64,000 nt of DNA. Origin: an uncultured Campylobacterales bacterium. Lineage in GTDB: Bacteria; Campylobacterota; Campylobacteria; Campylobacterales; Arcobacteraceae. The translations under genes and the position numbers were made by a program. Positions 31,302-42,534 of the stretch are shown here, piece after piece; within the stretch, counting starts at the first letter, position 1, and each line of letters starts with the position of its first letter. The notes below the pieces were generated by a model. The model was not told the origin of the DNA and did no database searches. It saw only the letters and a list, made by a program, of their open reading frames with translations. The stretch spans positions 37,037-101,036 of the forward strand of contig CANNFB010000009.1 of the NCBI GenBank assembly GCA_947503785.1, written 5' to 3'.

Positions 31302-32605
31302 TGAAAGTACATTTTATAGGAATAGGTGGAATTGGACTTTCTGCACTAGCACGATTTTTAAATAATGATGGCCATGAAATAAGTGGTTCAGATATGAAAA
31401 GCTCACCTATTACAAATGAGCTTCAAAAAGAAGGTATTGCTGTTTCTTGTCCTCAACAAGCTTCAAATATTAAAGATGATTTTGACCTAGTAATATACTC
31501 AGCAGCTGTTACAGATGAGAACCCAGAATTAATTCAATCAAGAGTTAAACAAATTAGAACTCTTTCACGAAAAGAAGCCTTACCTATTATTTTAGGGGAC
31601 AAGAAAAACTACTGTGTTGCAGGTGCACATGGAAAATCTACAACAACAGCAATTTTAGCTTCTATACTTCAAAGTTCAGCACTAATTGGTGCAATCTCAA
31701 AAGAGTTTGGCTCAAACTTTAAATATGTAAATGATTTAGTAGCTTTTGAAGCAGATGAATCTGATGCATCTTTTTTACTTTCAAACCCTTATTGTGCAAT
31801 TGTAACAAATGCAGAACCTGAGCATATGGAATATTATCATTATGACTATGATAAGTTTTATGGTTCGTATGAAAGTTTTATAGGACTTGCTACAAAAAGA
31901 GTTTTAAATGGCGAAGATAAAGATATTCAGAAATTAAAAATTGAAGAAGCTACTTACCTTTATCCAAGTATTGATATTAAAAATTTATCATACACACTTA
32001 AAGATAAAGAGCCATGTACTAGATTTGAGTTAAAAGATTTAGGTACTTTTGAGGTTTGGGGCTTTGGATATCATATTGCAGTTGATGCATCTTTGGCAAT
32101 ATTAGCCGCACTTAATGAGCTTGATATTGAAAGTATTAGAACTAACCTTTTAAAATATAAAGGTATTAAAAAAAGATTTGATGTAGTTCAAGCAAATGAT
32201 AAATTTGTTGTAATTGATGATTATGCACATCATCCAACTGAGATTGAAGTAACTATGAAATCAGTTGAATTGTATGACAATCTAACAAATCTAAATAACA
32301 GAATAGTTTTATGGCAGCCTCATAAATATTCACGAACAAGTGATAATCTTGAAGGCTTTAAAAAATGCTTTAGAAGATGTGATGAGCTAGTAATTTTACC
32401 TATATGGACAATTCCAGGTGAACAAAAAATTGATATTGATTTTGAAAAAGAATTTGCTGTATATAATCCAATTTTTGCAGATAGAATTTCTTCAACAAAT
32501 GGAAGAATTGATTTAATTAAAGATGAAAAGATTATAAAAAGTTATGATAAAGGAATATTCTTAGGAGTAGGTGCTGGAGATATTACTTATCAGCTTAGAC
32601 ATTAA
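31301..32605 (+). CDS. murC: UDP-N-acetylmuramate--L-alanine ligase
   Basis: VHFIGIGGIGLSALAR, VAGAHGKSTTTAIL, DDYAHHPTEI. Confidence 0.95.
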   Translation: MKVHFIGIGGIGLSALARFLNNDGHEISGSDMKSSPITNELQKEGIAVSCPQQASNIKDDFDLVIYSAAVTDENPELIQSRVKQIRTLSRKEALPIILGDKKNYCVAGAHGKSTTTAILASILQSSALIGAISKEFGSNFKYVNDLVAFEADESDASFLLSNPYCAIVTNAEPEHMEYYHYDYDKFYGSYESFIGLATKRVLNGEDKDIQKLKIEEATYLYPSIDIKNLSYTLKDKEPCTRFELKDLGTFEVWGFGYHIAVDASLAILAALNELDIESIRTNLLKYKGIKKRFDVVQANDKFVVIDDYAHHPTEIEVTMKSVELYDNLTNLNNRIVLWQPHKYSRTSDNLEGFKKCFRRCDELVILPIWTIPGEQKIDIDFEKEFAVYNPIFADRISSTNGRIDLIKDEKIIKSYDKGIFLGVGAGDITYQLRH

Positions 32606-32610
32606 TTAAT

Positions 32611-32640
32611 AAACTGCTTTAATATTTAATAAAGCAGTTT
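32611..32640. terminator. hairpin after murC
   Basis: AAACTGCTTTA-n8-TAAAGCAGTTT, 11-bp stem. Confidence 0.6.
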
Positions 32641-32679
32641 ATACTAAAATTATATATTAGTCTTTAAAAGGCGGATAGT

Positions 32680-33870
32680 ATGAAGATTTTAGTTAGAAAG
32701 TTTTTACAAAAAGAATCAACAGCTGGCATTATATTAATGATCGTTACGGTTCTTGCTTTAATATTTAGCAATACATTTTTATCAGAATTCTATACGGGTT
32801 TTTTACACACTATCATTGAGTTTAAAATAGGTACTCTGCTAGAAATATCAAAACCATTAATCCTTTGGGTAAATGATGGCTTAATGGCAATATTCTTTCT
32901 TCTTATTGGTTTAGAAATAAAGAGAGAACTCTTACTAGGACATCTTTCCACTATTTCAAAAATCGCATTGCCAGGAATTGCTGCTATTGGCGGAATGTTA
33001 GTTCCTGCTTTAATATATGTATTTTTTAATTATGATAATGAATTTGCTCTTCGAGGTTGGGCAATTCCAACTGCAACTGATATTGCTTTTGCTTTAGGAA
33101 TTGTGGCCTTACTTGGCAAAAGAGTACCAGTTTCTTTAAAAATATTTCTAATGGCATTGGCTATTTTCGATGATCTTGGAGCGATTTTAATAATCGCATT
33201 TTTCTATACCTCTAGCTTATCTCTTACTTCTTTATTATCTGCATTAGTTTGTATAATTATCTTAATTTCAATGAATAAAATGCAAGTAACACTCGTAAGT
33301 GCTTATGCTTTAGTGGGAATGATCTTATGGGTTTTTGTATTAAAATCTGGTGTTCATGCAACATTAGCTGGAATTATTTTAGCCTTTACAATTCCACTTA
33401 ATGCAATTAATGAAAAAAGGAAACGTGTATCACCTGTAAAAAGCTTGCAACACTATATACACTTTTGGGTTGCTTTTTATATTTTGCCAATCTTTGCCTT
33501 TGTAAATGCTGGAATTGACTTAAGAACTTTAGATATGTCTGCTGTTTTTAATCCCGTATCATTAGGAATTATTTTAGGGCTTTTCCTTGGTAAACAAATT
33601 GGAGTATTTTTATTTGTTTATTTAGCTGTAAAGTTTAAATGGGCAAAACTTCCTAAATGCACTAGTTGGGCACAAATATATGGAATAAGTGTACTTACGG
33701 GTATTGGTTTTACCATGAGTTTATTTATAGATTCTCTAGCTTTTGAAGATTCATCAATGTTCTTTTATACTGATAAATTAGCTATTTTAATTGGTTCTTT
33801 ATTATCTGGTATTGTTGGGTATTTAATTTTATTAAAAGTAAAAGGAAAAAAACATTGCTCTGTTTCTTAA
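32680..33870 (+). CDS. nhaA: Na+/H+ antiporter NhaA
   Basis: IPTATDIAFALGIVALLGKRVPVSLKIFLMALAIFDDLGAI. Confidence 0.96.
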   Translation: MKILVRKFLQKESTAGIILMIVTVLALIFSNTFLSEFYTGFLHTIIEFKIGTLLEISKPLILWVNDGLMAIFFLLIGLEIKRELLLGHLSTISKIALPGIAAIGGMLVPALIYVFFNYDNEFALRGWAIPTATDIAFALGIVALLGKRVPVSLKIFLMALAIFDDLGAILIIAFFYTSSLSLTSLLSALVCIIILISMNKMQVTLVSAYALVGMILWVFVLKSGVHATLAGIILAFTIPLNAINEKRKRVSPVKSLQHYIHFWVAFYILPIFAFVNAGIDLRTLDMSAVFNPVSLGIILGLFLGKQIGVFLFVYLAVKFKWAKLPKCTSWAQIYGISVLTGIGFTMSLFIDSLAFEDSSMFFYTDKLAILIGSLLSGIVGYLILLKVKGKKHCSVS

Positions 33871-34643
33871 ACTAAAGATATTCGTGCATTGTTAATAGTA
33901 ATTTTTCCTTCTAATTCATATTCTAGTACTCTATTTCCAAATTTTAAAATAGCCTCTTCATAACTTGGGTTACTTTCACAAAATAGTAAAAGTTCATCTG
34001 TGACTTTTTCTATTTTATTTGTATTCGTAAATTGTGATATAAATTCATCAACATCATAAATAGGTTCAACTAAACCTTTTTTTACTAACTCTTGTGTTCC
34101 TAAACTTTCATTTATTCTATGAGGTAATGTATAAATCTTTTTTTTCATTTTGATTGCATATTGTACGGAGGTAAGACTTCCTGAGTTTAAATCAGCTTGT
34201 GTAACTATTAAAATATCGCCAAGTGCTACAACTATTTCATTTCTTAGAACAAAGGTATAATTTCTAGCTTTTTCACCTGCTTTATATGCTGATATTACTA
34301 AACCATTTTCTTCAATACTTGTAATAAGGTTTTTATTTACACTTGGATATCTTATATCTAAACCATTTGCGACAACTGCAATTGTATTTTTAGGTTTTGC
34401 TGCAAGATGAGAAATAGCATCAACACCCATAGCAGCTCCACTTACTATGCAAATATCTAAAGAAGATAGTTTGTGAGCTAACTTATGAGTGAACTCTTTA
34501 GTATAAGAATTTGGCCTTCTAGTACCTATTATTGATATCTTTTTCTTTTTTAGAAGTTCAGTATTTCCAATATAAAAAAGTTCTTTTGGGTATTTTTTCA
34601 TTGATTTTAATTCTGGAATATTAAAGATAAGTTTTTCAATCAT
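33867..34643 (-). CDS. dprA: DNA processing protein DprA
   Basis: ISIIGTRRPNSYTKEF, VSGAAMGVDAISHLAA, NSGSLTSVQYA. Confidence 0.9.
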   Translation of the reverse strand: MIEKLIFNIPELKSMKKYPKELFYIGNTELLKKKKISIIGTRRPNSYTKEFTHKLAHKLSSLDICIVSGAAMGVDAISHLAAKPKNTIAVVANGLDIRYPSVNKNLITSIEENGLVISAYKAGEKARNYTFVLRNEIVVALGDILIVTQADLNSGSLTSVQYAIKMKKKIYTLPHRINESLGTQELVKKGLVEPIYDVDEFISQFTNTNKIEKVTDELLLFCESNPSYEEAILKFGNRVLEYELEGKITINNARISLV

Positions 34644-34709
34644 AAAAAGCCTTGTAAAATATTTATATAATAATATAATTTATTATATATTTAAAAGCTT
34701 AATTTTAAA

Positions 34710-34730
34710 ATCTTCATTGAATCTTCATAA
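34710..34730 (+). promoter_or_regulatory. candidate response-regulator box, copy 1
   Basis: ATCTTCATTGAATCTTCATAA, TCTTCAT direct repeat with 11-bp period; 2 mismatches to 37015-37035. Confidence 0.55.
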
Positions 34731-34768
34731 TTAAAATATAAAATCTTTTTTAAATAAAAGGAGATAAT

Positions 34769-35296
34769 ATGAAAATATTAAAAAAAATTACATCGGTTTT
34801 ATTATTAAGTACGATAGCTTATTCATCTGATGTATACATTAGTGATATAACAAAAGTACCAGAACTAAAGATGAAAGGTACAAAGTTATCTTTTAAAGAA
34901 ATTGAAGGGTACCAAAATTATCAAATTGTAGCCACTCATTTTAGAAAAGATAAAAATGAACTAAGATATGTGTTAGCTAACCCTATAGCTTATAATGCTT
35001 TAAGAGAAAAAAAGAAAATTATGCCAGATGGTAGTAAAATTGTAAAGATTGGATGGACTGTTAATGATATGTCAACTTTTCCTACAGCACTTGAGGCGAA
35101 TGAAATACAAAGAGTTGAATATATGATAAAAGATAAAACTAAAGCTAGTGAAAGTGATGGTTGGGGATATGCAAGGTTTATAAAAAAGAATGGAAATTAT
35201 GAATCTTGGCAAGGTGATACTAAAAGTTGTGTAGCTTGTCATTCTATTGTTTCAAAAAATGATGCCATATTTACAGAATTTCAAAAAATGTTTTAA
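34769..35296 (+). CDS. cytochrome P460-like heme protein
   Basis: Signal peptide, FKEIEGYQNYQIVATHFRKDKNELRYVLANP, heme motif CVACH. Confidence 0.85.
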   Translation: MKILKKITSVLLLSTIAYSSDVYISDITKVPELKMKGTKLSFKEIEGYQNYQIVATHFRKDKNELRYVLANPIAYNALREKKKIMPDGSKIVKIGWTVNDMSTFPTALEANEIQRVEYMIKDKTKASESDGWGYARFIKKNGNYESWQGDTKSCVACHSIVSKNDAIFTEFQKMF

Positions 35297-35332
35297 AATG
35301 TTATACTATTATTTATTATAATAAGAGGAATT

Positions 35333-36016
35333 ATGAAAAAAAGAATATTAATAGTTGAAGACGAAGAAAAAATTGTAAGCTTTATTAAAAATCGTCTAGA
35401 TAACGATATCTATGAAATAGATATCGCACTAGATGGAAAAGAAGCATTAAAAAGAATATCTTCACAAATCTATGATTTGATTACATTGGATGTGTTATTG
35501 CCATTCTTTAATGGTTTTGATATATGCAAAGAAATACGTAGTAAATCATCTAAGACTTTAATTATAATGATTAGTGCAATAGATGAAGAAGATTTCAAAA
35601 TTAAAGGTTATGACTTTGGAATAGATGATTATATTTCAAAACCTTTTTCTTCAAAAGAACTTGCATTAAAGATAAAATCACTTCTTAAAAGAAGAGAAGA
35701 GTTACTATCTTTATCCTCTCAAATTATTCCAAATATCATCATTGATGATAATCTAAAAAAGATATTAATAAATGGTTTTGAAATCAATTTTACTCCAAGT
35801 GAATATATGATTTTACATATTTTAATTCTAAATAAAAATAGAGTTTATTCTAGAAGAGAATTAGCTCAAATAATATATGATAGTGCTATTGGTGAAATAG
35901 ATGAGATAGGTATTAATAGTCATATTTATCATATAAGAGAAAAAGTAAAACAATTTTATGATAAAGATATTATCAAAACAATAAGAGGAATGGGATATAA
36001 AATAAATGAAAATTAA
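35333..36016 (+). CDS. OmpR-family response regulator
   Basis: REC domain (LIVEDEEK, LITLDVLLPFFNG, SKPF) and winged-helix C-term (IKTIRGMGYKI). Confidence 0.93.
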   Translation: MKKRILIVEDEEKIVSFIKNRLDNDIYEIDIALDGKEALKRISSQIYDLITLDVLLPFFNGFDICKEIRSKSSKTLIIMISAIDEEDFKIKGYDFGIDDYISKPFSSKELALKIKSLLKRREELLSLSSQIIPNIIIDDNLKKILINGFEINFTPSEYMILHILILNKNRVYSRRELAQIIYDSAIGEIDEIGINSHIYHIREKVKQFYDKDIIKTIRGMGYKINEN

Positions 36017-37004
36017 AACTTTTATTATTCTGGTATATATAGCTGCAGGTTTATTTATATCAATATTAAGTGCATTTACTACTTTTCTTATAATTGGTGA
36101 ACCAATAGGTTCTAAAATGTTTTTACAAATTGTTTTTGCAATTATATTTATGCTACCACTTATTGGTTTAATAAGTTATATGATTGGTAAATATTTGGCT
36201 CTTAAATTTAATCAAACTTTAGCAAGACTAGAAAAAATTAAAGAAGGAAACTTTCTTGAATATAATGAATATACTTATATTTTTGAAGTTAATGAAATAA
36301 ATACTAGTATGAATTATTTATCAAAACAATTAGATGGGCTAATAAATAATTTAAAATTAAAAAATCAGAATTTATCTAATTTACTTATCTCCATGTCTCA
36401 TGATATTAAAACTCCAATAACAATTATAAATGGCTATATTGAAGAGATAGAAGATAATTTAATAAAAAAAGAAGAATTACCTGCCGTTTTATCACATATG
36501 AAAACAGAAATAAATTTTTTAAATGAGTTAACTATAGATATGATGAGTTACATTAGTTCTATGCAAGAGAGCAAAGAAAAAAATAATATTAATTTATTTA
36601 CATTTATAAATGAAGAAGTTTTTCCTCTTTTACCTATAAGAGAAGAAATTGTTTATATTAATGAAATTGATAAAAAACTTTTAATAAAATTTAATAGAAT
36701 GGATTTAAAAAAAGTAAGTTTGAATCTCTTTTCAAATGCATTAAAACATACAAAAAAAGGTTATATTAAAATTAGTAATAAAAAAGAAAATATAGAATTT
36801 GAAAATAATGGAATAAAAATAGACTTAAAATTAAAAGAGAAAATCTTTGAACCTTTTTTTACTATATCAAAAAGTAAAAATAGAAAAGAAGATGGCTTTG
36901 GATTAGGTCTTTCTATTGTTAAGAATCTGAGCAACAATAACCTTTATAACTGCTATTTAAAAAATAGTGACAATACTACAATTTTTTGTCTAGAACAAAA
37001 GTAA
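36006..37004 (+). CDS. sensor histidine kinase
   Basis: Two TM segments, H-box MSHDIKTPITIINGYIEEI, N-box LFSNALKHTKKG, G-box GFGLGLSIVKN. Confidence 0.93.
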   Translation: MKIKTFIILVYIAAGLFISILSAFTTFLIIGEPIGSKMFLQIVFAIIFMLPLIGLISYMIGKYLALKFNQTLARLEKIKEGNFLEYNEYTYIFEVNEINTSMNYLSKQLDGLINNLKLKNQNLSNLLISMSHDIKTPITIINGYIEEIEDNLIKKEELPAVLSHMKTEINFLNELTIDMMSYISSMQESKEKNNINLFTFINEEVFPLLPIREEIVYINEIDKKLLIKFNRMDLKKVSLNLFSNALKHTKKGYIKISNKKENIEFENNGIKIDLKLKEKIFEPFFTISKSKNRKEDGFGLGLSIVKNLSNNNLYNCYLKNSDNTTIFCLEQK

Positions 37005-37014
37005 TAATTTAAAT

Positions 37015-37035
37015 ATCTTCATTCAATCTCCATAA
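37015..37035 (+). promoter_or_regulatory. candidate response-regulator box, copy 2
   Basis: ATCTTCATTCAATCTCCATAA upstream of acfC-like gene. Confidence 0.55.
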
Positions 37036-37096
37036 ATTATAAATATAATTGCTTATGTTAAAAAAACTAACATAATATTTAAAAAGGAGATTTCTA

Positions 37097-37888
37097 ATGA
37101 ATCTTAAAATGTATATATTGGCTAAGGCCTTAATTGTTCCATGCTTATTAAGTACGGAGTTATTTGCAGATAATATTAACTATCAGCCAAAAGATGGCAT
37201 GATAAACTTATATGGAGCAGGGGGACCTCATACTGCCTTAATAAGAGTAGCTAGTGAATTTACAAAAATGACAGGTGTAGCTGTAAAGGTTAATTCTGGT
37301 CCAGAACATAAATGGACAGATGCTGCTAAAAGAAATGCAGATATTATTTGGGGAACTTCAGAACAATCTACAACAGCATATTTAGAAAATTATACAGAAT
37401 TTAATAGTAATAATGTTGAGCCTATTTATATAAGAAGAGCAGTTATTGCAGTAGCTAAAGGGAATCCAAAAAAAATAAAAGGGTTTAATGATTTATTACG
37501 TCCGAATACAAAGATAGTAGTAACTGAGGGTGCTGGTGTATATAATACTTCCGGAACAGGTGTATGGGAAGATATAGCAGGAAGGAAAGGTTCATTATCT
37601 GATATAAAAGCTTTTAGAAAGAATATCATCGCTTTTTCAAAAGGAAGTGGAGCTAGCTTTAGAGCTTTTAAGAATAAAAGAGCAGATGCGTGGATTACAT
37701 GGGCACATTGGCCATTAACGCATCAAAAGGATGCAGATATCGTTGAAATAGAAAAAAGTCGTAGTATATATAGGGATTTAACTGTTGTTACAAATAAAAA
37801 AGTAGACTCTGAAGCAAAGCAATTTATTGATTTCTTAAAAGGTGATATTGCTTTAAAAATATTTCAGTCAGAAGGGTGGACTAATTAG
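37097..37888 (+). CDS. AcfC-like periplasmic substrate-binding protein
   Basis: INLYGAGGPHTALIRVASEFTKMTGVAV, GAGVYNTSGTGVWEDIAGR, AWITWAHWP. Confidence 0.82.
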   Translation: MNLKMYILAKALIVPCLLSTELFADNINYQPKDGMINLYGAGGPHTALIRVASEFTKMTGVAVKVNSGPEHKWTDAAKRNADIIWGTSEQSTTAYLENYTEFNSNNVEPIYIRRAVIAVAKGNPKKIKGFNDLLRPNTKIVVTEGAGVYNTSGTGVWEDIAGRKGSLSDIKAFRKNIIAFSKGSGASFRAFKNKRADAWITWAHWPLTHQKDADIVEIEKSRSIYRDLTVVTNKKVDSEAKQFIDFLKGDIALKIFQSEGWTN

Positions 37889-37901
37889 TTTTATATCTAG
37901 A

Positions 37902-39092
37902 TTATAAATAAGGAAGTTTATTTATAAAAATTGGTTCAACATCTTTTAACAGATGTTTTGATTCTCTTAAAACTTTAATTGTCATAGAGTGAGGATGTCC
38001 AATTGCAATTGCATATCCTCTTTTTTTTGCAATCTTTATAGCTTTTTTTAATTGATTTTGAATATAGTTATAATCTTTTTCATTATCAATAAAAGTATTT
38101 CTTACAATATATGGCATTCCATATTTTATTGCATATTTTTTAGCTACACTTTTTGCAGTTGTTCTACTATCTACGAAAATAAAGTTATATTTTTTTAAAG
38201 CACGAAATAGTTTATCCATAGCTACATCATTTTGAGTAAATACTGAACCTGTATGGTTGTTTGTATATTTTACTTTTGGATATTGTTGTCTTAGTTTTTT
38301 TACAATACCTTCAATTTTTTCATAAGAGTCATTAATGTTTAGAGTTATTCTCTCTTTTGATTTAAATTTAGACGAAGCTTGCATAGGAAAGTGAATCATA
38401 TGAACAGGTAACTCTTGTGCAATTTTTGCAGAATTCAAATGACCTTTTTGTGGTGGAAGAAAAGCCATAGTTACTTTATATCCAATATTTAAGATTGCCT
38501 TTTTTTGCTTACTGCTACTTACATCATCAATAATAATTGCAAGTTTTGGTTTAGTTTTCTTGTCATAATGATATAAGTCTTTTTTGCTTTTTATTAAAGG
38601 TGTTCGCTTTACTTCTTCTTTTACTTTTTTTGTTTCTTTTTTTACTTGTTCTTTCTTTTTATCTTCTAGTTTCTTTATTTCTCTTATTTCAGGTTTTATT
38701 TCTTCTGTGTCAATATGATCTTTTTTTAGCTCTTCTGTATCTTCTTCAAATTTCTCTTTTGAAGTTTCAATTTTATCAAAGTACTCATCAAGTTTTTCAT
38801 TTTGGAATTTTTTGATTTCACTTAAAGGTGATAGTTTTTGGGGTGGGGAATCTTGTTTTTTTTCTTGTGTAAGAATGTTATTAATATTTTTATTTGAACT
38901 TTTATTTGAATCTTCATTCTTCATTATAAAATAACTTAATCCACTAGCTATAAATGCAAATAAAAATATTAGTAGAAAGATTTTTACTAATTTAGATTTT
39001 GAAATTGATGATGATTGTTTTTTTCGTTTTGTTTGTTTATTACTCATAAGTTTAAGAAAGTAAATAAAGAGAGTGAAACTCTCCTTATTCAA
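37902..39092 (-). CDS. divergent polysaccharide deacetylase family protein (YibQ-like)
   Basis: KPKLAIIIDDVSSSKQ, VHMIHFPMQAS, NNHTGSVFTQ, AIAIGHPH. Confidence 0.85.
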   Translation of the reverse strand: MNKESFTLFIYFLKLMSNKQTKRKKQSSSISKSKLVKIFLLIFLFAFIASGLSYFIMKNEDSNKSSNKNINNILTQEKKQDSPPQKLSPLSEIKKFQNEKLDEYFDKIETSKEKFEEDTEELKKDHIDTEEIKPEIREIKKLEDKKKEQVKKETKKVKEEVKRTPLIKSKKDLYHYDKKTKPKLAIIIDDVSSSKQKKAILNIGYKVTMAFLPPQKGHLNSAKIAQELPVHMIHFPMQASSKFKSKERITLNINDSYEKIEGIVKKLRQQYPKVKYTNNHTGSVFTQNDVAMDKLFRALKKYNFIFVDSRTTAKSVAKKYAIKYGMPYIVRNTFIDNEKDYNYIQNQLKKAIKIAKKRGYAIAIGHPHSMTIKVLRESKHLLKDVEPIFINKLPYL

Positions 39093-39095
39093 ATA

Positions 39096-40130
<1,035 letters not shown>

Positions 40131-40252
40131 CTAAATAAAATTTTAGAGATTATACTGAAAAAAAGTTAAAATCTTGGTAATTTAATATAAAAAAGACTAA
40201 TACTTAACATATTTTAGCTAGGATTACGAGATATATATAGAAGGAAATAAAA

Positions 40253-42106
40253 TTGCTAAAAGAGCTCTTTACAAAGATACAAACACAAAATAACACTTAT
40301 ACTAAGTTAGAATTAATTGAAATTGAGAAATTTATAAAAAAAAATATTATTATAAAAATGGATGATGATTCCTATGAACTTAATTCAAAGTATAAAATAG
40401 CGATTGTTAATGTAGGTAAAAATTTAGTAATATTAGAAGATTTAGTAAGTGAACATAAAAATATCAAAATAGAGTTTGATAATTTAAATGGGGCATATAA
40501 TGGAGACTTAGTCTTAGCTAAAAGAGTTTTTAATCCAAGATCAAAAATTAAAGCAAATATTATTGAAATTTTAGATGGTAAGAAAAATGATATTTTAGTT
40601 TATATAAAAGAAAAATCTTTTTATACAGTAAAAGAAAACATAAAATTAGAAAATAAAGGTGCATCTAAATATGAAGAAGGAGATATTCTTTTAGTTGATA
40701 ATCAATCTTTAGATTTAGTTAAAAATTTAGGAAACATTCAAGACCCAAAAGTTGATGAATTAATATCATTACATTTATATCATGAAGAAATAAGATTAGT
40801 TAAACCTTTAGAAGTTGATGCAAAAATGAATGATGAGAAACAAAGAGTTGATTTAACACATCTTCCTTTTTGTACTATTGACCCAAACTCTGCAAAAGAT
40901 CATGATGATGCAATTTATTATGATGAGGAAGAAAAAATATTATATGTAGCAATTGCTGATGTATCTTATTTTGTAAAGGAAGGAAGTGCACTTGATAGAC
41001 TTGCATTTTTAAAATCAACTTCGATTTATTTACCAGGAAAAGTTTTGCCAATGCTTCCTAATGAATTAAGTGAAGATATGTGTTCTTTAAAAGAAGGAGT
41101 TGATAGATATTCTTTTGTTTTTAAAATACATTTAGATTTACAAAAGAAATGTGCAAAAAAAGCACAACTTTTTGAAGCGATTATAAACTCACATAAAAAA
41201 TTCTCTTATGGAAGAATAGATAGAGTTTTAGAAGGACATCTAGATCAGTATTCACCAGTTGATAAAACAATTTTTGAATATTTACTTCCCTTATATGAAA
41301 TTACAAAAAGTTTTAGAGCTAAGAGATTAGAAAAAGGTTATGATTTTAGAACAACTGAACTTAGACAAAAACTTAAAAACTTTAAAGTTATAGCAGTAGA
41401 GAAAGAAGAATCAACAGCCTCTCATCAATTAGTAGAAGAGTGTATGCTTTTAGCAAATATTGAAGCAAGTAAAAAAGTAAATACTGTTGGAATTTATAGA
41501 ATCCATGAAGAACCATCTTTAAAATCAATTTCGAGATTAGTTGATGATGTAAATATTTTAGGGGTTAAAGTAAAAGTGCAAAGTGATGTTCATGAAACAA
41601 TTACTCATATTCAAAAGAAAGCGAAGGCTTCAATGATGAGTGAAGAGATTGATGAACTTATTATTCAGTCACAAACTCAAGCTAAATACTCTTCAAAAAA
41701 CTTAGGACACTTTGGTTTAGGTTTTACTTCTTATTCACACTTTACATCTCCAATTAGAAGATATTCAGATTTAGTATTACATAGGATGTTAAAGTCAAAA
41801 CAAACACCTAAAAATATTGAAGAAATATGTGAGCACATATCTTTAAATGAAAGAAAAGTAGCTCAACTTGTTTGGGATTATGAAGATAGAAAATATGCAA
41901 GATGGGCAAATGATAATATTGGGCAGATGATAAAAGTAAAAATAGTAGATACAGAAAGAAACAAAGCAGTTTCTTATGATGCTATTTCTGGATTAAAAGT
42001 AACTATTGATAATATAAAAGGTCAGAAACTTTTTACAAAATTAAAAGTTAAAATTAAAGAAGTTGATATAGTTACAAAACAAATTATTGCTAGTATTAAA
42101 TACTAG
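40253..42106 (+). CDS. rnr: ribonuclease R / VacB family exoribonuclease
   Basis: RNB motifs TIDPNSAKDHDDAIYYD, YSHFTSPIRRYSDLVLHR; TTG start. Confidence 0.93.
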   Translation: MLKELFTKIQTQNNTYTKLELIEIEKFIKKNIIIKMDDDSYELNSKYKIAIVNVGKNLVILEDLVSEHKNIKIEFDNLNGAYNGDLVLAKRVFNPRSKIKANIIEILDGKKNDILVYIKEKSFYTVKENIKLENKGASKYEEGDILLVDNQSLDLVKNLGNIQDPKVDELISLHLYHEEIRLVKPLEVDAKMNDEKQRVDLTHLPFCTIDPNSAKDHDDAIYYDEEEKILYVAIADVSYFVKEGSALDRLAFLKSTSIYLPGKVLPMLPNELSEDMCSLKEGVDRYSFVFKIHLDLQKKCAKKAQLFEAIINSHKKFSYGRIDRVLEGHLDQYSPVDKTIFEYLLPLYEITKSFRAKRLEKGYDFRTTELRQKLKNFKVIAVEKEESTASHQLVEECMLLANIEASKKVNTVGIYRIHEEPSLKSISRLVDDVNILGVKVKVQSDVHETITHIQKKAKASMMSEEIDELIIQSQTQAKYSSKNLGHFGLGFTSYSHFTSPIRRYSDLVLHRMLKSKQTPKNIEEICEHISLNERKVAQLVWDYEDRKYARWANDNIGQMIKVKIVDTERNKAVSYDAISGLKVTIDNIKGQKLFTKLKVKIKEVDIVTKQIIASIKY

Positions 42107-42473
42107 CTTCACTTAATGTTGTAAATAACCTTGGGATTCTATCTTTTAAAACATATTGTCCTATTAGTTTTTCTTTTTCGTTTATTAAAATTGGAGCTGC
42201 AAGATTTACAATTGAGTCTTCTATAGGTTTTTGCATTACAATACAAAAAAATATTTTGAAATCTTTTAGTTCTTTAATATTCATTTTTTCTAAAGTATCA
42301 TCGTCAATATTAAAGTTAAAGTCAGCTTCTTTAAAATAATCAATATTTACAAGATTAATATTCAGGTTTTTTTCTTTATTTAATTCTATTGTAATAAAAT
42401 TATTGTCAAGAGATTTAATCTCCAATTCTTTTATATCTTCAAAACCTAGTAGTGGAAGTTCTATTTTATACAT
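42096..42473 (-). CDS. fliW: flagellar assembly factor FliW
   Basis: LPLLGFEDIKELEIK...VNLAAPILINEKEKLIGQYVL. Confidence 0.9.
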   Translation of the reverse strand: MYKIELPLLGFEDIKELEIKSLDNNFITIELNKEKNLNINLVNIDYFKEADFNFNIDDDTLEKMNIKELKDFKIFFCIVMQKPIEDSIVNLAAPILINEKEKLIGQYVLKDRIPRLFTTLSEASI

Positions 42474-42534
42474 TAGTAACCTTTCATTGTTAGATGAATT
42501 TTATTGAAAGATAACTTAGGATAAGATATACCCT

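Noticed and set aside
38600-38815. 71-aa Leu/Phe-rich ORF opposite the deacetylase gene
   Set aside because: Complement of a Lys/Glu-rich coiled coil in an AT-rich gene; not a real membrane protein.
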